Source: Bacteroidota bacterium
Lineage (GTDB): Bacteria > Bacteroidota > Bacteroidia > Chitinophagales > Chitinophagaceae
Assembly: GCA_030706735.1 (NCBI GenBank)
Contig: JAUZNZ010000036.1
Location: forward strand, 1-40,410
Direction of reading: 5' to 3'
DNA length: 40,410 bases
Shown here: piece by piece, positions 16,253 through 26,714 of the stretch
How positions within the stretch are numbered: position 1 is the stretch's first letter
How the letters are laid out: every line of letters starts with the position of its first letter
The notes under the pieces: generated by a model
The model's input: only the letters and a program-made list of their open reading frames with translations
Databases searched by the model: none
Told to the model about the DNA's origin: nothing
Translations under genes and position numbers: made by a program

Positions 16253-18079
16253 ATGTCTGAACAGATAAAGAAAAAAAAGATCTTCGATTTTAGCTTGCTC
16301 AGCCGGGTATTCCACTATGCAGCTCCTTATAAAAGGCGCCTGGTCCTGTCCGTTTTCCTGGCCATTTTGCTGGCCCTTCTCTCGCCACTTCGTCCGATCC
16401 TTATTCAGATGACCATCAATGATTTCATACGGAAGGGTACGGGGTCGGAACTTACGCTCAAACAGCATATTGCTTCGCTGGTCATATGGATCACCATACT
16501 GCAGATCGGACTGCTGTTGGTGGAGACCTTATCTCGATTTTATTTCTCATTCATTACCGCATGGCTGGGGCAAACCGTAGTAAAGGACCTTCGCATTTCT
16601 GTCTACCAGAAAGTGCTGGGTCTCAACCTGTCGCAGTTCGACAAAACACCGATAGGTACGTTGACGACCCGCACCATCAACGACATTGAATCCATCAATG
16701 ACATCTTTTCCGACGGCTTGATCCCCATTATCGCCGATCTGCTTTCGATCGTTTCCGTGCTCATTGCCATGTTTGTGACCGATTGGCAGCTGACCCTGGC
16801 CTGCATCGCGCCCTTTCCGATCCTGGTACTGGCGACCTGGCTTTTCAAAGAGTCTGTGAATAAGTCGTTCATCCGCGTGCGCAATGCGGTGAATGCGCTG
16901 AATGTCTTCGTTCAGGAGCATATCTCCGGAATGCCGGTCGTGCAGGCCTTTGCCGCTGAGAACAGGGAAGCGGCCAAATTCAAACGGATCAACAGAGAGC
17001 ACAGGAACGCAAATATCAACGCGATCTTCGCCTATTCCGTCTTTTTTCCTCTGGTGGAGATCATACTCGCCATATCGACAGGGCTCCTGGTCTGGTGGGG
17101 AGCCAGGCAGGTCTTGCATTTGCCGGGAGGACAGGCTGCCGGAATAAGCGGAAAGATCGTCTCATTCTTCCTTTATTTGAACCTGCTCTTCCGTCCCTTG
17201 CGTGTGATGGCAGATAAGTTTAACGTATTGCAAATGGGGATGGTGGCCAGTGAGCGAGTCTTTCGGGTACTGGACAATGATGATTTCATCAGCAGTGAAG
17301 GACTTTATGCTCCGGGCAAGATCAAGGGGAAGATCGAATTCAACCAGGTCAGTTTTTCCTATACAGCAGACAAGATGGTACTGAAGAATATTTCCTTCCG
17401 CGTGAACCCCGGCGAGACACTGGCCATAGTGGGTCATACCGGAAGCGGTAAGACCTCGATCATCAGTCTGATGAACCGGCTTTACCAGGTCCGGGAGGGC
17501 GAGATCCGGATAGACGATGTCCGGATCGAAGATTATAAGTTGGATGAATTGAGGAAGGATATCGGCGTGGTTCTCCAGGATGTTTTTCTGTTTTCAGGCT
17601 CTGTCGCGGACAATATCACCTTGCGAAACGAACAGACCCCCGCTGAAAAAGTGATCGAAGCGGCCAGGTTGATCGGCATGCACGACTTTATTATGCGACT
17701 CCCGGGTGGGTATGATTATAATGTAATGGAACGGGGTAGCTCACTTTCTCTGGGACAACGGCAGTTACTTTCTTTTATCCGGGCCTTGTTGTATGACCCC
17801 TCGATCCTCATCCTCGATGAGGCCACCTCTTCCGTGGATACAGAATCCGAATTGCTGATCCAGCAGGCCATCGACAAACTCATTGCGGGGAGGACCTCGA
17901 TCGTGATCGCGCATCGTCTTTCTACCATTCGAAAAGCAAATCAGATCATCGTATTGGATAAGGGCGAGATCCGGGAAATGGGCACCCATGATGAACTGCT
18001 CGCCAAAGGCGGATTCTATGCCAAATTGCATGAAATGCAGTTTAACAAGCAACCGCCCGTCGAAAGAAAGGTCTCTTAA
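16253..18079 (+). CDS. MsbA-like ABC exporter (fused membrane and ATPase domains)
   Basis: A 608-residue half-transporter. Six membrane helices occupy roughly residues 20-310 (type I ABC exporter fold). The nucleotide-binding domain has Walker A (GHTGSGKTS, near residue 395), a Q-loop (VLQDVFLFSG), the signature LSLGQRQLL near residue 498, Walker B ILILDEATSS and the H-loop IAHRLST. It should dimerise and flip lipids or export drugs or peptides; sequence alone does not separate MsbA from multidrug exporters. I chose the ATG at 16253; a TTG at 16232 lies inside the repeat array. It precedes the ATP synthase operon but an own -7 box before atpB suggests separate control. Confidence 0.9.
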   Translation: MSEQIKKKKIFDFSLLSRVFHYAAPYKRRLVLSVFLAILLALLSPLRPILIQMTINDFIRKGTGSELTLKQHIASLVIWITILQIGLLLVETLSRFYFSFITAWLGQTVVKDLRISVYQKVLGLNLSQFDKTPIGTLTTRTINDIESINDIFSDGLIPIIADLLSIVSVLIAMFVTDWQLTLACIAPFPILVLATWLFKESVNKSFIRVRNAVNALNVFVQEHISGMPVVQAFAAENREAAKFKRINREHRNANINAIFAYSVFFPLVEIILAISTGLLVWWGARQVLHLPGGQAAGISGKIVSFFLYLNLLFRPLRVMADKFNVLQMGMVASERVFRVLDNDDFISSEGLYAPGKIKGKIEFNQVSFSYTADKMVLKNISFRVNPGETLAIVGHTGSGKTSIISLMNRLYQVREGEIRIDDVRIEDYKLDELRKDIGVVLQDVFLFSGSVADNITLRNEQTPAEKVIEAARLIGMHDFIMRLPGGYDYNVMERGSSLSLGQRQLLSFIRALLYDPSILILDEATSSVDTESELLIQQAIDKLIAGRTSIVIAHRLSTIRKANQIIVLDKGEIREMGTHDELLAKGGFYAKLHEMQFNKQPPVERKVS

Positions 18080-18185
18080 GTGCCATCCCCCTAAGCCGCC
18101 ATGGGCCAAACCCGCCTGAATGCCATGCCGGTAAGGCTTGAATTCATTATTTTAATCTTATTTTCATATTTTGGGACTCCGCCCG

Positions 18186-18193
18186 TATCTTTG
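18186..18193 (+). promoter_or_regulatory. -7 box TATCTTTG before atpB
   Basis: Perfect TAnnTTTG 19 nt before the atpB ATG. The nearest TTTG (18170-18173) is only 12 nt away, shorter than usual, so the -33 element is unclear. Confidence 0.45.
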
Positions 18194-18212
18194 CGGCAAA
18201 TTTTCGGGAGAT

Positions 18213-19687
<1,475 letters not shown>

Positions 19688-19734
19688 GCAGGTTGGGCAG
19701 GGGATTTCGCGGACGCGAATGCATCCTAAAATTT

Positions 19735-19769
19735 TACTGCATCCGGAGCACAGGGCCGAGGATGCAGTA
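19735..19769 (+). promoter_or_regulatory. Intercistronic hairpin between atpE and atpF
   Basis: TACTGCATCC (19735-19744) and GGATGCAGTA (19760-19769) form a perfect 10-bp stem with a 15-nt loop. There is no long T run after it, so it is more likely an mRNA 3'-end stabiliser, processing site or partial terminator than a full terminator. Confidence 0.55.
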
Positions 19770-19809
19770 TTTATCTAAAATGAGATTTTGACCGCATAAA
19801 TTCTTTTGT

Positions 19810-20298
19810 ATGCTAACACCGGATTTAGGATTGTTCATTTGGAACTTGCTGGCCTTTCTCATCCTTTTCCTGATCCTGAAAAAATTTGCATGGAAGCCGA
19901 TCCTCAAGTCCCTTAAGGAGCGGGAGGAAGGCATCGCCGGTTCACTGGCGACTGCAGAAAAGGTAAAGGCTGAAATGGCGCAGATGAAGAACGAGAATGA
20001 AGTACTCCTGGCCAAGGCGCGTGAAGAGAGAGCTGCTCTCCTGAAAGAGGCCCGTGACATGAAGGACAAGATCGTGAACGAGGCCAAAGAACAAGCCAAA
20101 GTGGAAGCAGGACGGATCATTACCGATGCGCGGGCCGCTATCGAACAACAAAAAATGGCCGCTCTTACCGATGTCAAGAACCAGGTCGGCAACCTGGTGA
20201 TCGAGGTGGCGGAGAAGATCCTGCGCAGGGAGCTCGCCAATAAGCCGGAACAGGAAAAATACATTAAGCAACTTTCGAACGAAGTGAAACTGAACTAG
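19810..20298 (+). CDS. atpF: F-type ATP synthase subunit b
   Basis: A 162-residue peripheral-stalk protein. One membrane helix at residues 5-25 (LGLFIWNLLAFLILFLILKK) is followed by a long charged coiled coil rich in Ala, Lys and Glu, typical of subunit b (156 residues in E. coli). It links subunit a to the delta subunit and F1. It lies 122 bp after atpE across the hairpin and 3 bp before atpH. Confidence 0.95.
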   Translation: MLTPDLGLFIWNLLAFLILFLILKKFAWKPILKSLKEREEGIAGSLATAEKVKAEMAQMKNENEVLLAKAREERAALLKEARDMKDKIVNEAKEQAKVEAGRIITDARAAIEQQKMAALTDVKNQVGNLVIEVAEKILRRELANKPEQEKYIKQLSNEVKLN

Positions 20299-20301
20299 CC
20301 T

Positions 20302-20871
20302 ATGTCGATGCCGAACCCCCGTTTAGCCGGTAGATATGCGAAATCCCTGATCGATCTGTCGATCGAAAAGGATCAGCTTGAGGCTGTTTACAGGGATATG
20401 CTTTTCCTTCAGGCCGCCTGCCGCGGCAGCAAGGAATTGGTGAAGCTCCTCAAAAGCCCCGTCATCAAGGCCGACAAAAAAGGCCGCATACTCGATGCCT
20501 TGACCGATGGGAAGATCAGCGTCATCACCGCAACCTTCAACAAGCTGCTGCTCAATAAAGGCCGCGAATCCTTTCTGCCCGAGATCATATCCGCATTTAT
20601 CGATCAATATAAGGAATACAAAGGTATTCATACGGTGAACCTGACCACGGCAATCCCTGTCAGTGAAGAACTGAAGCAATCCATCATGGACAAGATCAGG
20701 GCCGATTCGAACCTGAAGAATATCGAATTGAATACAGCCGTTGAGGAGAACCTGATCGGAGGGTTCATCCTCGAGATCGGCGATAAACTTCTGGATGCCA
20801 GCATCGCCTTTGACCTGAACAATATTAAGAAGCAGTTCCGGAACAATGATTTTATCTATAAAATAAGATAA
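20302..20871 (+). CDS. atpH: F-type ATP synthase subunit delta
   Basis: A 189-residue OSCP/delta protein. It opens with RLAGRYAKSLIDLSIEKDQL, the usual N-terminal helix, and its C-terminal half carries the strand motif ENLIGGFILEIGDKLLDASI, which is conserved in delta subunits. It caps F1 and binds the b stalk. An in-frame ATG two codons later (20308) is an alternative start. The gene follows atpF by 3 bp and precedes atpA by 51 bp. Confidence 0.95.
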   Translation: MSMPNPRLAGRYAKSLIDLSIEKDQLEAVYRDMLFLQAACRGSKELVKLLKSPVIKADKKGRILDALTDGKISVITATFNKLLLNKGRESFLPEIISAFIDQYKEYKGIHTVNLTTAIPVSEELKQSIMDKIRADSNLKNIELNTAVEENLIGGFILEIGDKLLDASIAFDLNNIKKQFRNNDFIYKIR

Positions 20872-20922
20872 CATTCAACCGGCACGAACCAAATAATTAT
20901 TCAAACAGATAACTGAATTACT

Positions 20923-22500
20923 ATGGCAGAGATCAAACCAGACGAAATTTCAGCGATACTGCGCCAGCAGTTGAGCAACTTCCAGGTTTCCGCGGACCTG
21001 GAAGAGATCGGTACGGTGTTGCAGGTGGGCGACGGCATTGCGCGCGTCTATGGCCTGAGCAATGTGAGCAGCGGCGAACTGGTGGAATTTGAAAATGGGG
21101 TGCGGGCGATCGCATTGAACCTTGAGGAAGACAATGTGGGTGTGGTCTTGATGGGAGAGAGCGGCGATATCAAGGAGGGGGCAACGGTTCGTCGAACAGG
21201 GAAGATCGCATCCATACAGGTTGGAGAAGGGATGCTGGGACGCGTGGTCAATACCCTTGGAGAGCCCATCGACGGCAAGGGACCGATCACGGGCGAGCGG
21301 TACGAAATGCCGCTGGAACGCAAAGCGCCCGGCGTGATCTTCCGCGAACCGGTAAAAGAGCCTCTGCAAACGGGCATCAAGGCGATCGACGCGATGATCC
21401 CCATCGGCCGCGGACAGCGGGAATTGATCATTGGGGACCGTCAGACCGGCAAGACGGCCATCGCCATCGACACGATCATTAATCAAAAGGAATTCTATAA
21501 AGCCGGGAAACCGGTGTATTGCATTTATGTGGCCATAGGACAGAAGGCTTCTACGGTGGCCGGCGTGATGAAGACATTGACGGACAATGGCGCGATGGAT
21601 TACACCGTAATTGTCGCCGCCTCGGCATCCGAGCCGGCTCCTTTGCAGTTCTATGCTCCCTTCGCAGGAGCGGCGATCGGCGAGTTCTTCCGCGATACTG
21701 GCCGGCCCGCCCTGATCATCTATGACGACCTTTCCAAGCAGGCAGTGGCCTATCGTGAAGTTTCGCTTCTGCTACGCCGGCCTCCCGGTCGCGAAGCCTA
21801 TCCGGGAGACGTATTTTACCTTCATAGCCGCTTGCTGGAGCGGGCCGCGAAGATCATCTCTGATGACGGAGTGGCCAGGAATATGAATGATCTCCCTGAA
21901 AAGATCAAGCCGCTGGTGAAAGGGGGAGGCTCTCTCACCGCGCTTCCAATCATCGAAACGCAGGCAGGGGATGTTTCAGCGTACATTCCCACCAACGTGA
22001 TATCTATCACCGACGGTCAGATCTTCCTCGAAGGCAACCTGTTCAACTCCGGCATCCGTCCGGCTATTAACGTCGGTATCTCTGTCAGCCGGGTAGGGGG
22101 CAACGCGCAGATCAAGTCGATGAAAAAGGTGGCCGGGACATTGAAACTCGATCAGGCCCTGTATCGGGAAATGGAGGCCTTCTCCAAATTCGGTGGCGAC
22201 CTCGATGCGGCCACTCGTCTGGTCATCGATAAAGGTGCACGGAATGTGGAGATCCTCAAGCAGGCGCAATATTCTCCAGTTCCGGTTGAAAAGCAGGTCG
22301 CGATCATCTACCTCGGTACGCAGGGCCTGATCCGTCAGGTCGCCGTAAGAAGGGTCAAGGAATTCGAGGAACATTTCCTGCTCGAAATGGAAAATAAGTT
22401 ACCCGAGGTATTGGCTGAGTTCAAAAAAGGAAATCTGCCCGAGGATGGGATTCGAAAGATGACGGACCTCGCAAACGGTCTTGTTCCGCAATATAAATAG
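20923..22500 (+). CDS. atpA: F-type ATP synthase subunit alpha
   Basis: The 525-residue alpha subunit of F1, of normal length. It has the beta-barrel N-terminal domain, Walker A GDRQTGKT (from residue 172), the Walker B strand [12 protein letters not shown], and the alpha-subunit signature [13 protein letters not shown] with the arginine-finger residue. A strong terminator follows 25 bp after the stop, so this is the last gene of the operon. atpG, which often follows atpA, is absent, as are atpD and atpC, which in Bacteroidota commonly lie elsewhere. Confidence 0.97.
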   Translation: MAEIKPDEISAILRQQLSNFQVSADLEEIGTVLQVGDGIARVYGLSNVSSGELVEFENGVRAIALNLEEDNVGVVLMGESGDIKEGATVRRTGKIASIQVGEGMLGRVVNTLGEPIDGKGPITGERYEMPLERKAPGVIFREPVKEPLQTGIKAIDAMIPIGRGQRELIIGDRQTGKTAIAIDTIINQKEFYKAGKPVYCIYVAIGQKASTVAGVMKTLTDNGAMDYTVIVAASASEPAPLQFYAPFAGAAIGEFFRDTGRPALIIYDDLSKQAVAYREVSLLLRRPPGREAYPGDVFYLHSRLLERAAKIISDDGVARNMNDLPEKIKPLVKGGGSLTALPIIETQAGDVSAYIPTNVISITDGQIFLEGNLFNSGIRPAINVGISVSRVGGNAQIKSMKKVAGTLKLDQALYREMEAFSKFGGDLDAATRLVIDKGARNVEILKQAQYSPVPVEKQVAIIYLGTQGLIRQVAVRRVKEFEEHFLLEMENKLPEVLAEFKKGNLPEDGIRKMTDLANGLVPQYK

Positions 22501-22524
22501 GACCTAGCACAGCATTGGATTATA

Positions 22525-22558
22525 GCGGCCCGGACTAGTTCGGGCCGCCTCTTTTTTC
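22525..22558 (+). terminator. Intrinsic terminator of the atpBEFHA operon
   Basis: GCGGCCCG (22525-22532) pairs perfectly with CGGGCCGC (22541-22548), extended inward by one wobble and one A-T pair around a CTAG loop, and is followed by CTCTTTTTT. Confidence 0.9.
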
Positions 22559-22580
22559 CATAAAAAATTCGTCAAAACAC

Positions 22581-22611
22581 TTGCAGGATCAGAAAATTAT
22601 GGCAATCTTTG
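22581..22611 (+). promoter_or_regulatory. Candidate promoter (TTG-N20-AATCTTTG) of a short orphan unit
   Basis: TTG at 22581-22583 and AATCTTTG at 22604-22611 are 20 nt apart. The -7 box differs from TAnnTTTG only in its first base. It lies just after the atpA terminator and would produce a transcript of about 390 nt ending at the terminator at 22974-23002. Confidence 0.4.
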
Positions 22612-22758
22612 TCCTGTCCTCACTACTACCCTCCAAATTCTCCGAAAAACGATCCGTCAGTTTTATTCCAATCTCTTTTCGCATCATCCATCCATAAGAA
22701 AGACAGCAATTAAGGTAATTCCAATTTTCCGCAGAATTGGCTTTCCATTCCAATAGCT

Positions 22759-22941
22759 ATGGCATTCCCCGGCACAGCTCCTTATTACCTTATATATATG
22801 AACAGATTATACACCGTAGAACCCCGACGCAAAAGCTACCCTCAATCAGCGGGCAACCATGTTTGGATTCGGATTCCTGCTTCGGAGCGGGAAACCCCCG
22901 GACCATTGACCGGGATAACGGGGACTATATGTCCGAATTAA
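22759..22941 (+). CDS. Possible small ORF (60 codons) of unknown function in the short orphan unit
   Basis: I do not recognise this. The frame runs from ATG 22759, with a second ATG at 22798 giving 46 residues beginning MNRLYTVEPRRKSYP. The part up to HVWIRI faintly recalls the first half of SymE-like small toxins, but the following G-x-WL and GF-x-x-G motifs are missing, so I do not make that call. It is flanked by a candidate promoter and a strong terminator, so the region is probably transcribed. It may equally be a non-coding RNA with a chance frame. Another frame of similar length overlaps it. Confidence 0.25.
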   Translation: MAFPGTAPYYLIYMNRLYTVEPRRKSYPQSAGNHVWIRIPASERETPGPLTGITGTICPN

Positions 22942-22973
22942 GATTTTAGTTTTAAAGGGTACGATCAACAACC

Positions 22974-23002
22974 GCCGGGCTTTTCTAAGCCTGGCTTTTT
23001 TT
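22974..23002 (+). terminator. Intrinsic terminator of the short unit before the TonB receptor gene
   Basis: GCCGGGCTT (22974-22982) and AAGCCTGGC (22987-22995) form a 9-bp stem with one G-T wobble and a TTCT loop, followed by seven T. Because the atp operon already ends at 22558, this terminator implies a separate transcript between the two. Confidence 0.85.
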
Positions 23003-23024
23003 ATTCAAAAAATTTTCCGGCAAA

Positions 23025-23056
23025 TTTGGTTTATAATATAAACTACTTTATTTTAG
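23025..23056 (+). promoter_or_regulatory. Promoter (TTTG-N20-TATTTTAG) of the TonB receptor operon
   Basis: TTTG at 23025-23028 and TATTTTAG at 23049-23056 are 20 nt apart; the -7 box has one mismatch to TAnnTTTG. The region is very AT-rich. The leader before the ATG at 23074 would be about ten bases. Confidence 0.5.
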
Positions 23057-23073
23057 CAATAAATTTATAGTAA

Positions 23074-25386
23074 ATGAACTGCCAAGACCTGATGCTGGGC
23101 AGGCGTCCCGCACTAAAGGCTTTCTCCCTTATCCTGATGCTAAGCATTTTCCTCAGCCTGAATCTGTCGGCGCAGACCCTCATATCCGGCACCGTGAAGG
23201 ATGGCAAAGGGCATCCGGTACGGGGTGCGAGCGTTAGTCTTAAGGGCTCTTACGACGGAGGCGTTTCCGATTCTTTAGGTAAGTTCGGGTTCCGGACCTC
23301 TGAAAAGGGCCTTTTTACCATCGCTGTCACTAATATCGGATATAACCCTGTTGAACAGGCTGTTACTATATCCGGAACGCCGATCACATTGAACATTGTT
23401 TTGAAAGAGCAACTAAACGAGTTGAAGGCCGTCACGATCACAGCGGGTTCCTTCACCGCCGGTGACGCGAAACGCGGAGCTGTCCTGAGCTCCATCGATG
23501 TGGCGACGACCGCGGGATCAAATGCCGACATTACGGCCGCGTTGAAGACCCTGCCCGGCGCCCAGCAGGTGGGAGAGCAGGAGGGGTTGTTTGTTCGCGG
23601 CGGTGCGGGCTACGAGGCCAAGCAATATATCGATGGCACCCTGGTGAATAACCCTTACTTTACCAGTGTTCCCGATATCGCCCAGAGAGGGCGCTTTTCC
23701 CCCTTTCTGTTCAAAGGGACGGTATTCAGCACAGGCGGCTACTCGGCGCTGTATGGCCAGGCCCTTTCGTCCGTTGTCCTGCTGGAGTCCATCGATCTGC
23801 CGGAAAGGTCGGAAGTCGACGCCAGCATCTCCCCCCTGCTCGTGGGAGGGGGCACCCAGCAACTCGCAAAAAATAAGCGATCTTCCTGGGGCATGAGTTA
23901 CAGTTATGTTAATACTCAATTGTATTTCGACGCGGTAAAGCAGGTGCCTGATTATTTCAAGATCCCCCAATTCCATAATGCTGACGCCAATTTCCGGATC
24001 AAAACGAAGAGCGGCGGAATGATCAAATATTACACGACCTTCTCCTATAGCGAATTGGGTCTCAGGAGGCAGGACGTAGACAGCCTGAACCGGAAGGACG
24101 CCTTTGCTCTAACCAACCATAACTGGTATAATAACCTGAGTTGGCGTGAATACTTCAACAATGGCTGGAGAATGGACCTCGGAGCCAGCTATAGCACGAA
24201 CCTGGATGAATTCGGTCAACAGGTGCAGAATGCGAATAACCAGGATCTATCGTTTGATTCCAGTATATATTGGATGAACTTCAAGAATTTCGGGGTAAGA
24301 AGCCGCCAGGATCTGTCGCAATTGAAAGCCGTTTTTGATAAACGGCTGGGGGGGATCAGTTCCATACGTTTCGGCGGGGAATATTGGTACGCCTATAATA
24401 CCCAACTCTACAAGGATACGTCCATTCACGTTCCTTACAGCGGAAACACGCTCAAACTCATCGACAACTATTCGGCCGTCTTTGCCGAATCCGACATCTT
24501 CCTGACGAACGAGCTGGCCGCCAAGCTGGGCCTGCGTTTTGAAAATTCTTCGCTGATAAGCCGCGCAGACCTGGCGCCCAGGGTGTCGCTCGCCTACAAG
24601 ACAGGACCCGTTTCGCAGATCTCGATGGCGTATGGAATATTTTACCAGAAGCCGGAAGTAAGCCAATTGTACTACACAACCAATGTCGGATTTACCAAGG
24701 CCACTCATTATATCGTAAATTATCAGAAAATGTCCAAAGACCAGATCTTCCGGATCGAAGCGTATTACAAAAAGTATGAAGACCTGATCAAGACGGTTCC
24801 GGTCAGTTATTATTATTCCACGTATGACAATAGCGGAAGTGGTTATGCCAAGGGGATTGAATTATTCTGGAGGGATAAGAAGAGCATCAGGGATTTCGAC
24901 TATTGGATCAGCTATTCTTATCTCGATACCAAGAGAAATTATCTCAATTACACCGAGCAGCTGATGCCCAATTTTGCCGCGACACACACGGCGTCGATCG
25001 TGATGAAGCGATTCTTCACCAAGATCAAATGTGGGCTCAATCTCACGTATAGTTATGCTACCGGCCGCCCCTACTATAATTTCATGCTGGACAGTTCGTC
25101 CAAATTCAGCCTCGCAGACCGTGGAAAAACCAGGGATTTCAATAGCCTGAATTTTAGCGCGGAGTGGGTACCCAGCGCCGGAAATCCGAAGGCAAAGACC
25201 TTTCTGGTACTCTTTGCCAGTGTGAGCAATGTACTCGGCTACAATTCCGTGTACGGGTATAACTACTCTTTTAGCGGACAGTATAAGATGCCGATCACCC
25301 CTCCGGCAAACCGGTTCTATTTCATTGGCTGCTTCCTGAGCTGGGGTGTTGATCGATCGCAGGATGCCATCAATAATAATTTATGA
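23074..25386 (+). CDS. TonB-dependent receptor with N-terminal carboxypeptidase-regulatory-like domain
   Basis: A 770-residue outer-membrane receptor. A signal peptide ends near LSAQ (about residue 30), then an Ig-like CarboxypepD_reg domain (ISGTVKDGKGHPVRGASVSL... to about residue 115), a plug domain (ITAALKTLPGAQ, GLFVRGGAGYEAKQYIDGT) and a 22-strand barrel rich in aromatic residues. It is shorter than SusC and has no SusD partner, which suggests a siderophore, metal or small-molecule ligand; the ligand cannot be read. It heads a four-gene operon with a TPR-like protein, a membrane protein and a winged-helix regulator. Confidence 0.92.
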   Translation: MNCQDLMLGRRPALKAFSLILMLSIFLSLNLSAQTLISGTVKDGKGHPVRGASVSLKGSYDGGVSDSLGKFGFRTSEKGLFTIAVTNIGYNPVEQAVTISGTPITLNIVLKEQLNELKAVTITAGSFTAGDAKRGAVLSSIDVATTAGSNADITAALKTLPGAQQVGEQEGLFVRGGAGYEAKQYIDGTLVNNPYFTSVPDIAQRGRFSPFLFKGTVFSTGGYSALYGQALSSVVLLESIDLPERSEVDASISPLLVGGGTQQLAKNKRSSWGMSYSYVNTQLYFDAVKQVPDYFKIPQFHNADANFRIKTKSGGMIKYYTTFSYSELGLRRQDVDSLNRKDAFALTNHNWYNNLSWREYFNNGWRMDLGASYSTNLDEFGQQVQNANNQDLSFDSSIYWMNFKNFGVRSRQDLSQLKAVFDKRLGGISSIRFGGEYWYAYNTQLYKDTSIHVPYSGNTLKLIDNYSAVFAESDIFLTNELAAKLGLRFENSSLISRADLAPRVSLAYKTGPVSQISMAYGIFYQKPEVSQLYYTTNVGFTKATHYIVNYQKMSKDQIFRIEAYYKKYEDLIKTVPVSYYYSTYDNSGSGYAKGIELFWRDKKSIRDFDYWISYSYLDTKRNYLNYTEQLMPNFAATHTASIVMKRFFTKIKCGLNLTYSYATGRPYYNFMLDSSSKFSLADRGKTRDFNSLNFSAEWVPSAGNPKAKTFLVLFASVSNVLGYNSVYGYNYSFSGQYKMPITPPANRFYFIGCFLSWGVDRSQDAINNNL

Positions 25387-25433
25387 TCTCATAATAAACA
25401 ATGACCATTTACTTAACACGAAAAAATAACAAC

Positions 25434-26060
25434 ATGAAAAAGTCGCTTATAGCCATTGCCCTCTTTGTTTCTGTGGCTGCGGTCGCACAGACGGACAAAT
25501 ATTCGCAGATGATGCAAAAGAACCTCGTCATGATGGATTCAGCAAAGACGATCGATGACCTGCAAAATGTAGCCGGCGCATTCGAGCGGATCGGAGACGC
25601 CGAAAAAACGAAATGGTTGCCTTATTACTATGCAGCCCTCGCCCAAACCTCGATTGGCTGGCGCCCCGATGTGAAAGACAAGGACGCCAATGCGGAAAAG
25701 ATCAAGGCCCTCTTGGCCAAGGCAGAGAATATCGAAAAGAATTCGGAGCTCTATGCGATAGAGAATATGTGCGCCACCCAACAGATGATGGTTGATCCCC
25801 AAACCCGCTGGGCTACCAATGGCAAGGAGGCGGCAGACGCATTGCAAAAAGGCTTGCAGCTCGATCCGAACAACCCCAGGCTTTATTACCTTCAGGGCAT
25901 GAGCTTATTCAATACCCCGACTCAATATGGCGGTGGAAAGGATAAGGCCAAGCCCATGTTTGAAAAGTCGGTCGCACTGTATAAGACCGCACAGACGCAA
26001 CCGCTTTATCCCAAGTGGGGCCAGGCTCAGGCTGAAGCTATGCTGGCACAGTGCAATTGA
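25434..26060 (+). CDS. Secreted TPR-like protein of unknown function
   Basis: The 208-residue protein begins with a clear signal peptide (cut near AAVAQT, residue 20). The rest is alpha-helical; EAADALQKGLQLDPNNPRLYYLQGMSLF is a good TPR unit near residues 130-160, and the segment around KIKALLAKAENIEKNSELY looks like another. The ATG at 25434 places the signal peptide at the N-terminus, and an upstream ATG at 25401 would not. Being 47 bp behind the receptor gene, it may assist that receptor in the periplasm. No enzymatic motif is visible. Confidence 0.75.
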   Translation: MKKSLIAIALFVSVAAVAQTDKYSQMMQKNLVMMDSAKTIDDLQNVAGAFERIGDAEKTKWLPYYYAALAQTSIGWRPDVKDKDANAEKIKALLAKAENIEKNSELYAIENMCATQQMMVDPQTRWATNGKEAADALQKGLQLDPNNPRLYYLQGMSLFNTPTQYGGGKDKAKPMFEKSVALYKTAQTQPLYPKWGQAQAEAMLAQCN

Positions 26061-26105
26061 GGCTCCGGTTGGATCGACAATAAAAAAATCAAGAACCCTT
26101 TTACC

Positions 26106-26714
26106 ATGGACAAGCAAACAGATCATAGTGAAGACGACTTTTCGCCGCAGGAAAGCCTGCTATTCATTCAAACCATGATCGAAAAGGCCAGGGATTCCGT
26201 CGCCGACAAGAGCTTTTACTTTTTACTATGGGGGTGGCTTGTATTCGCCGCGGCGTTGGGACAATTCTTTATCAAGGTGATCCTGAAAAGCGATTGGCAT
26301 CCCATCGTCTGGACCCTAATGATCGTCGGTGCGATCGCTTCGATCTTCCGGGGCCGGAAGGAGCATGGCCATTTAAAGGTCAGAAGCTATGTGGATGAAA
26401 GTCTTGCGATAATGTGGATCGCTATCGGGATCACGCAGGGCATGTTGATCTTCGTTTTTTCCCGTCAGGGCGATTGGCAGGATTGCTATACCTTTTTCAT
26501 CCTGCTTTATTCGCTTGGATGCTTTGTCACCGGCCGGATCCTGAAATTCAGTCCCCTCGTATGGGGTGCGGCGGCAGGCTGGTTGCTGGCGATCGTAACG
26601 ACCTACGCTACCTACGACTACAATATCCTGGTCATGGCCCTGGCCATTCTGGTAAGTTATATCATCCCGGGCTATTTATTGCGCAAGGAGCACAGGGAGA
26701 AACAGCATGTTTAA
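26106..26714 (+). CDS. Small integral membrane protein of unknown function
   Basis: A 202-residue protein with a charged N-terminus of about 35 residues and five or so membrane segments (for example FYFLLWGWLVFAAALGQFFI, WIAIGITQGMLIFVF, AAAGWLLAIVTTYATY). I recognise no catalytic or transport motif. Its 3' end overlaps the winged-helix regulator gene by 8 bp, so the two are probably co-translated and may act together, for example as a membrane partner that controls the regulator; this is inference. Confidence 0.72.
   Translation: MDKQTDHSEDDFSPQESLLFIQTMIEKARDSVADKSFYFLLWGWLVFAAALGQFFIKVILKSDWHPIVWTLMIVGAIASIFRGRKEHGHLKVRSYVDESLAIMWIAIGITQGMLIFVFSRQGDWQDCYTFFILLYSLGCFVTGRILKFSPLVWGAAAGWLLAIVTTYATYDYNILVMALAILVSYIIPGYLLRKEHREKQHV

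Noticed and set aside
19703-19720. A short TTCGC/GCGAA hairpin just before the larger atpE-atpF hairpin.
   Set aside because: Only five base pairs, no T run, likely chance.
22759-22941. SymE-like toxin identity for the small ORF after atpA.
   Set aside because: Only a faint resemblance before HVWIRI; the conserved G-x-WL and GF-x-x-G motifs are absent.
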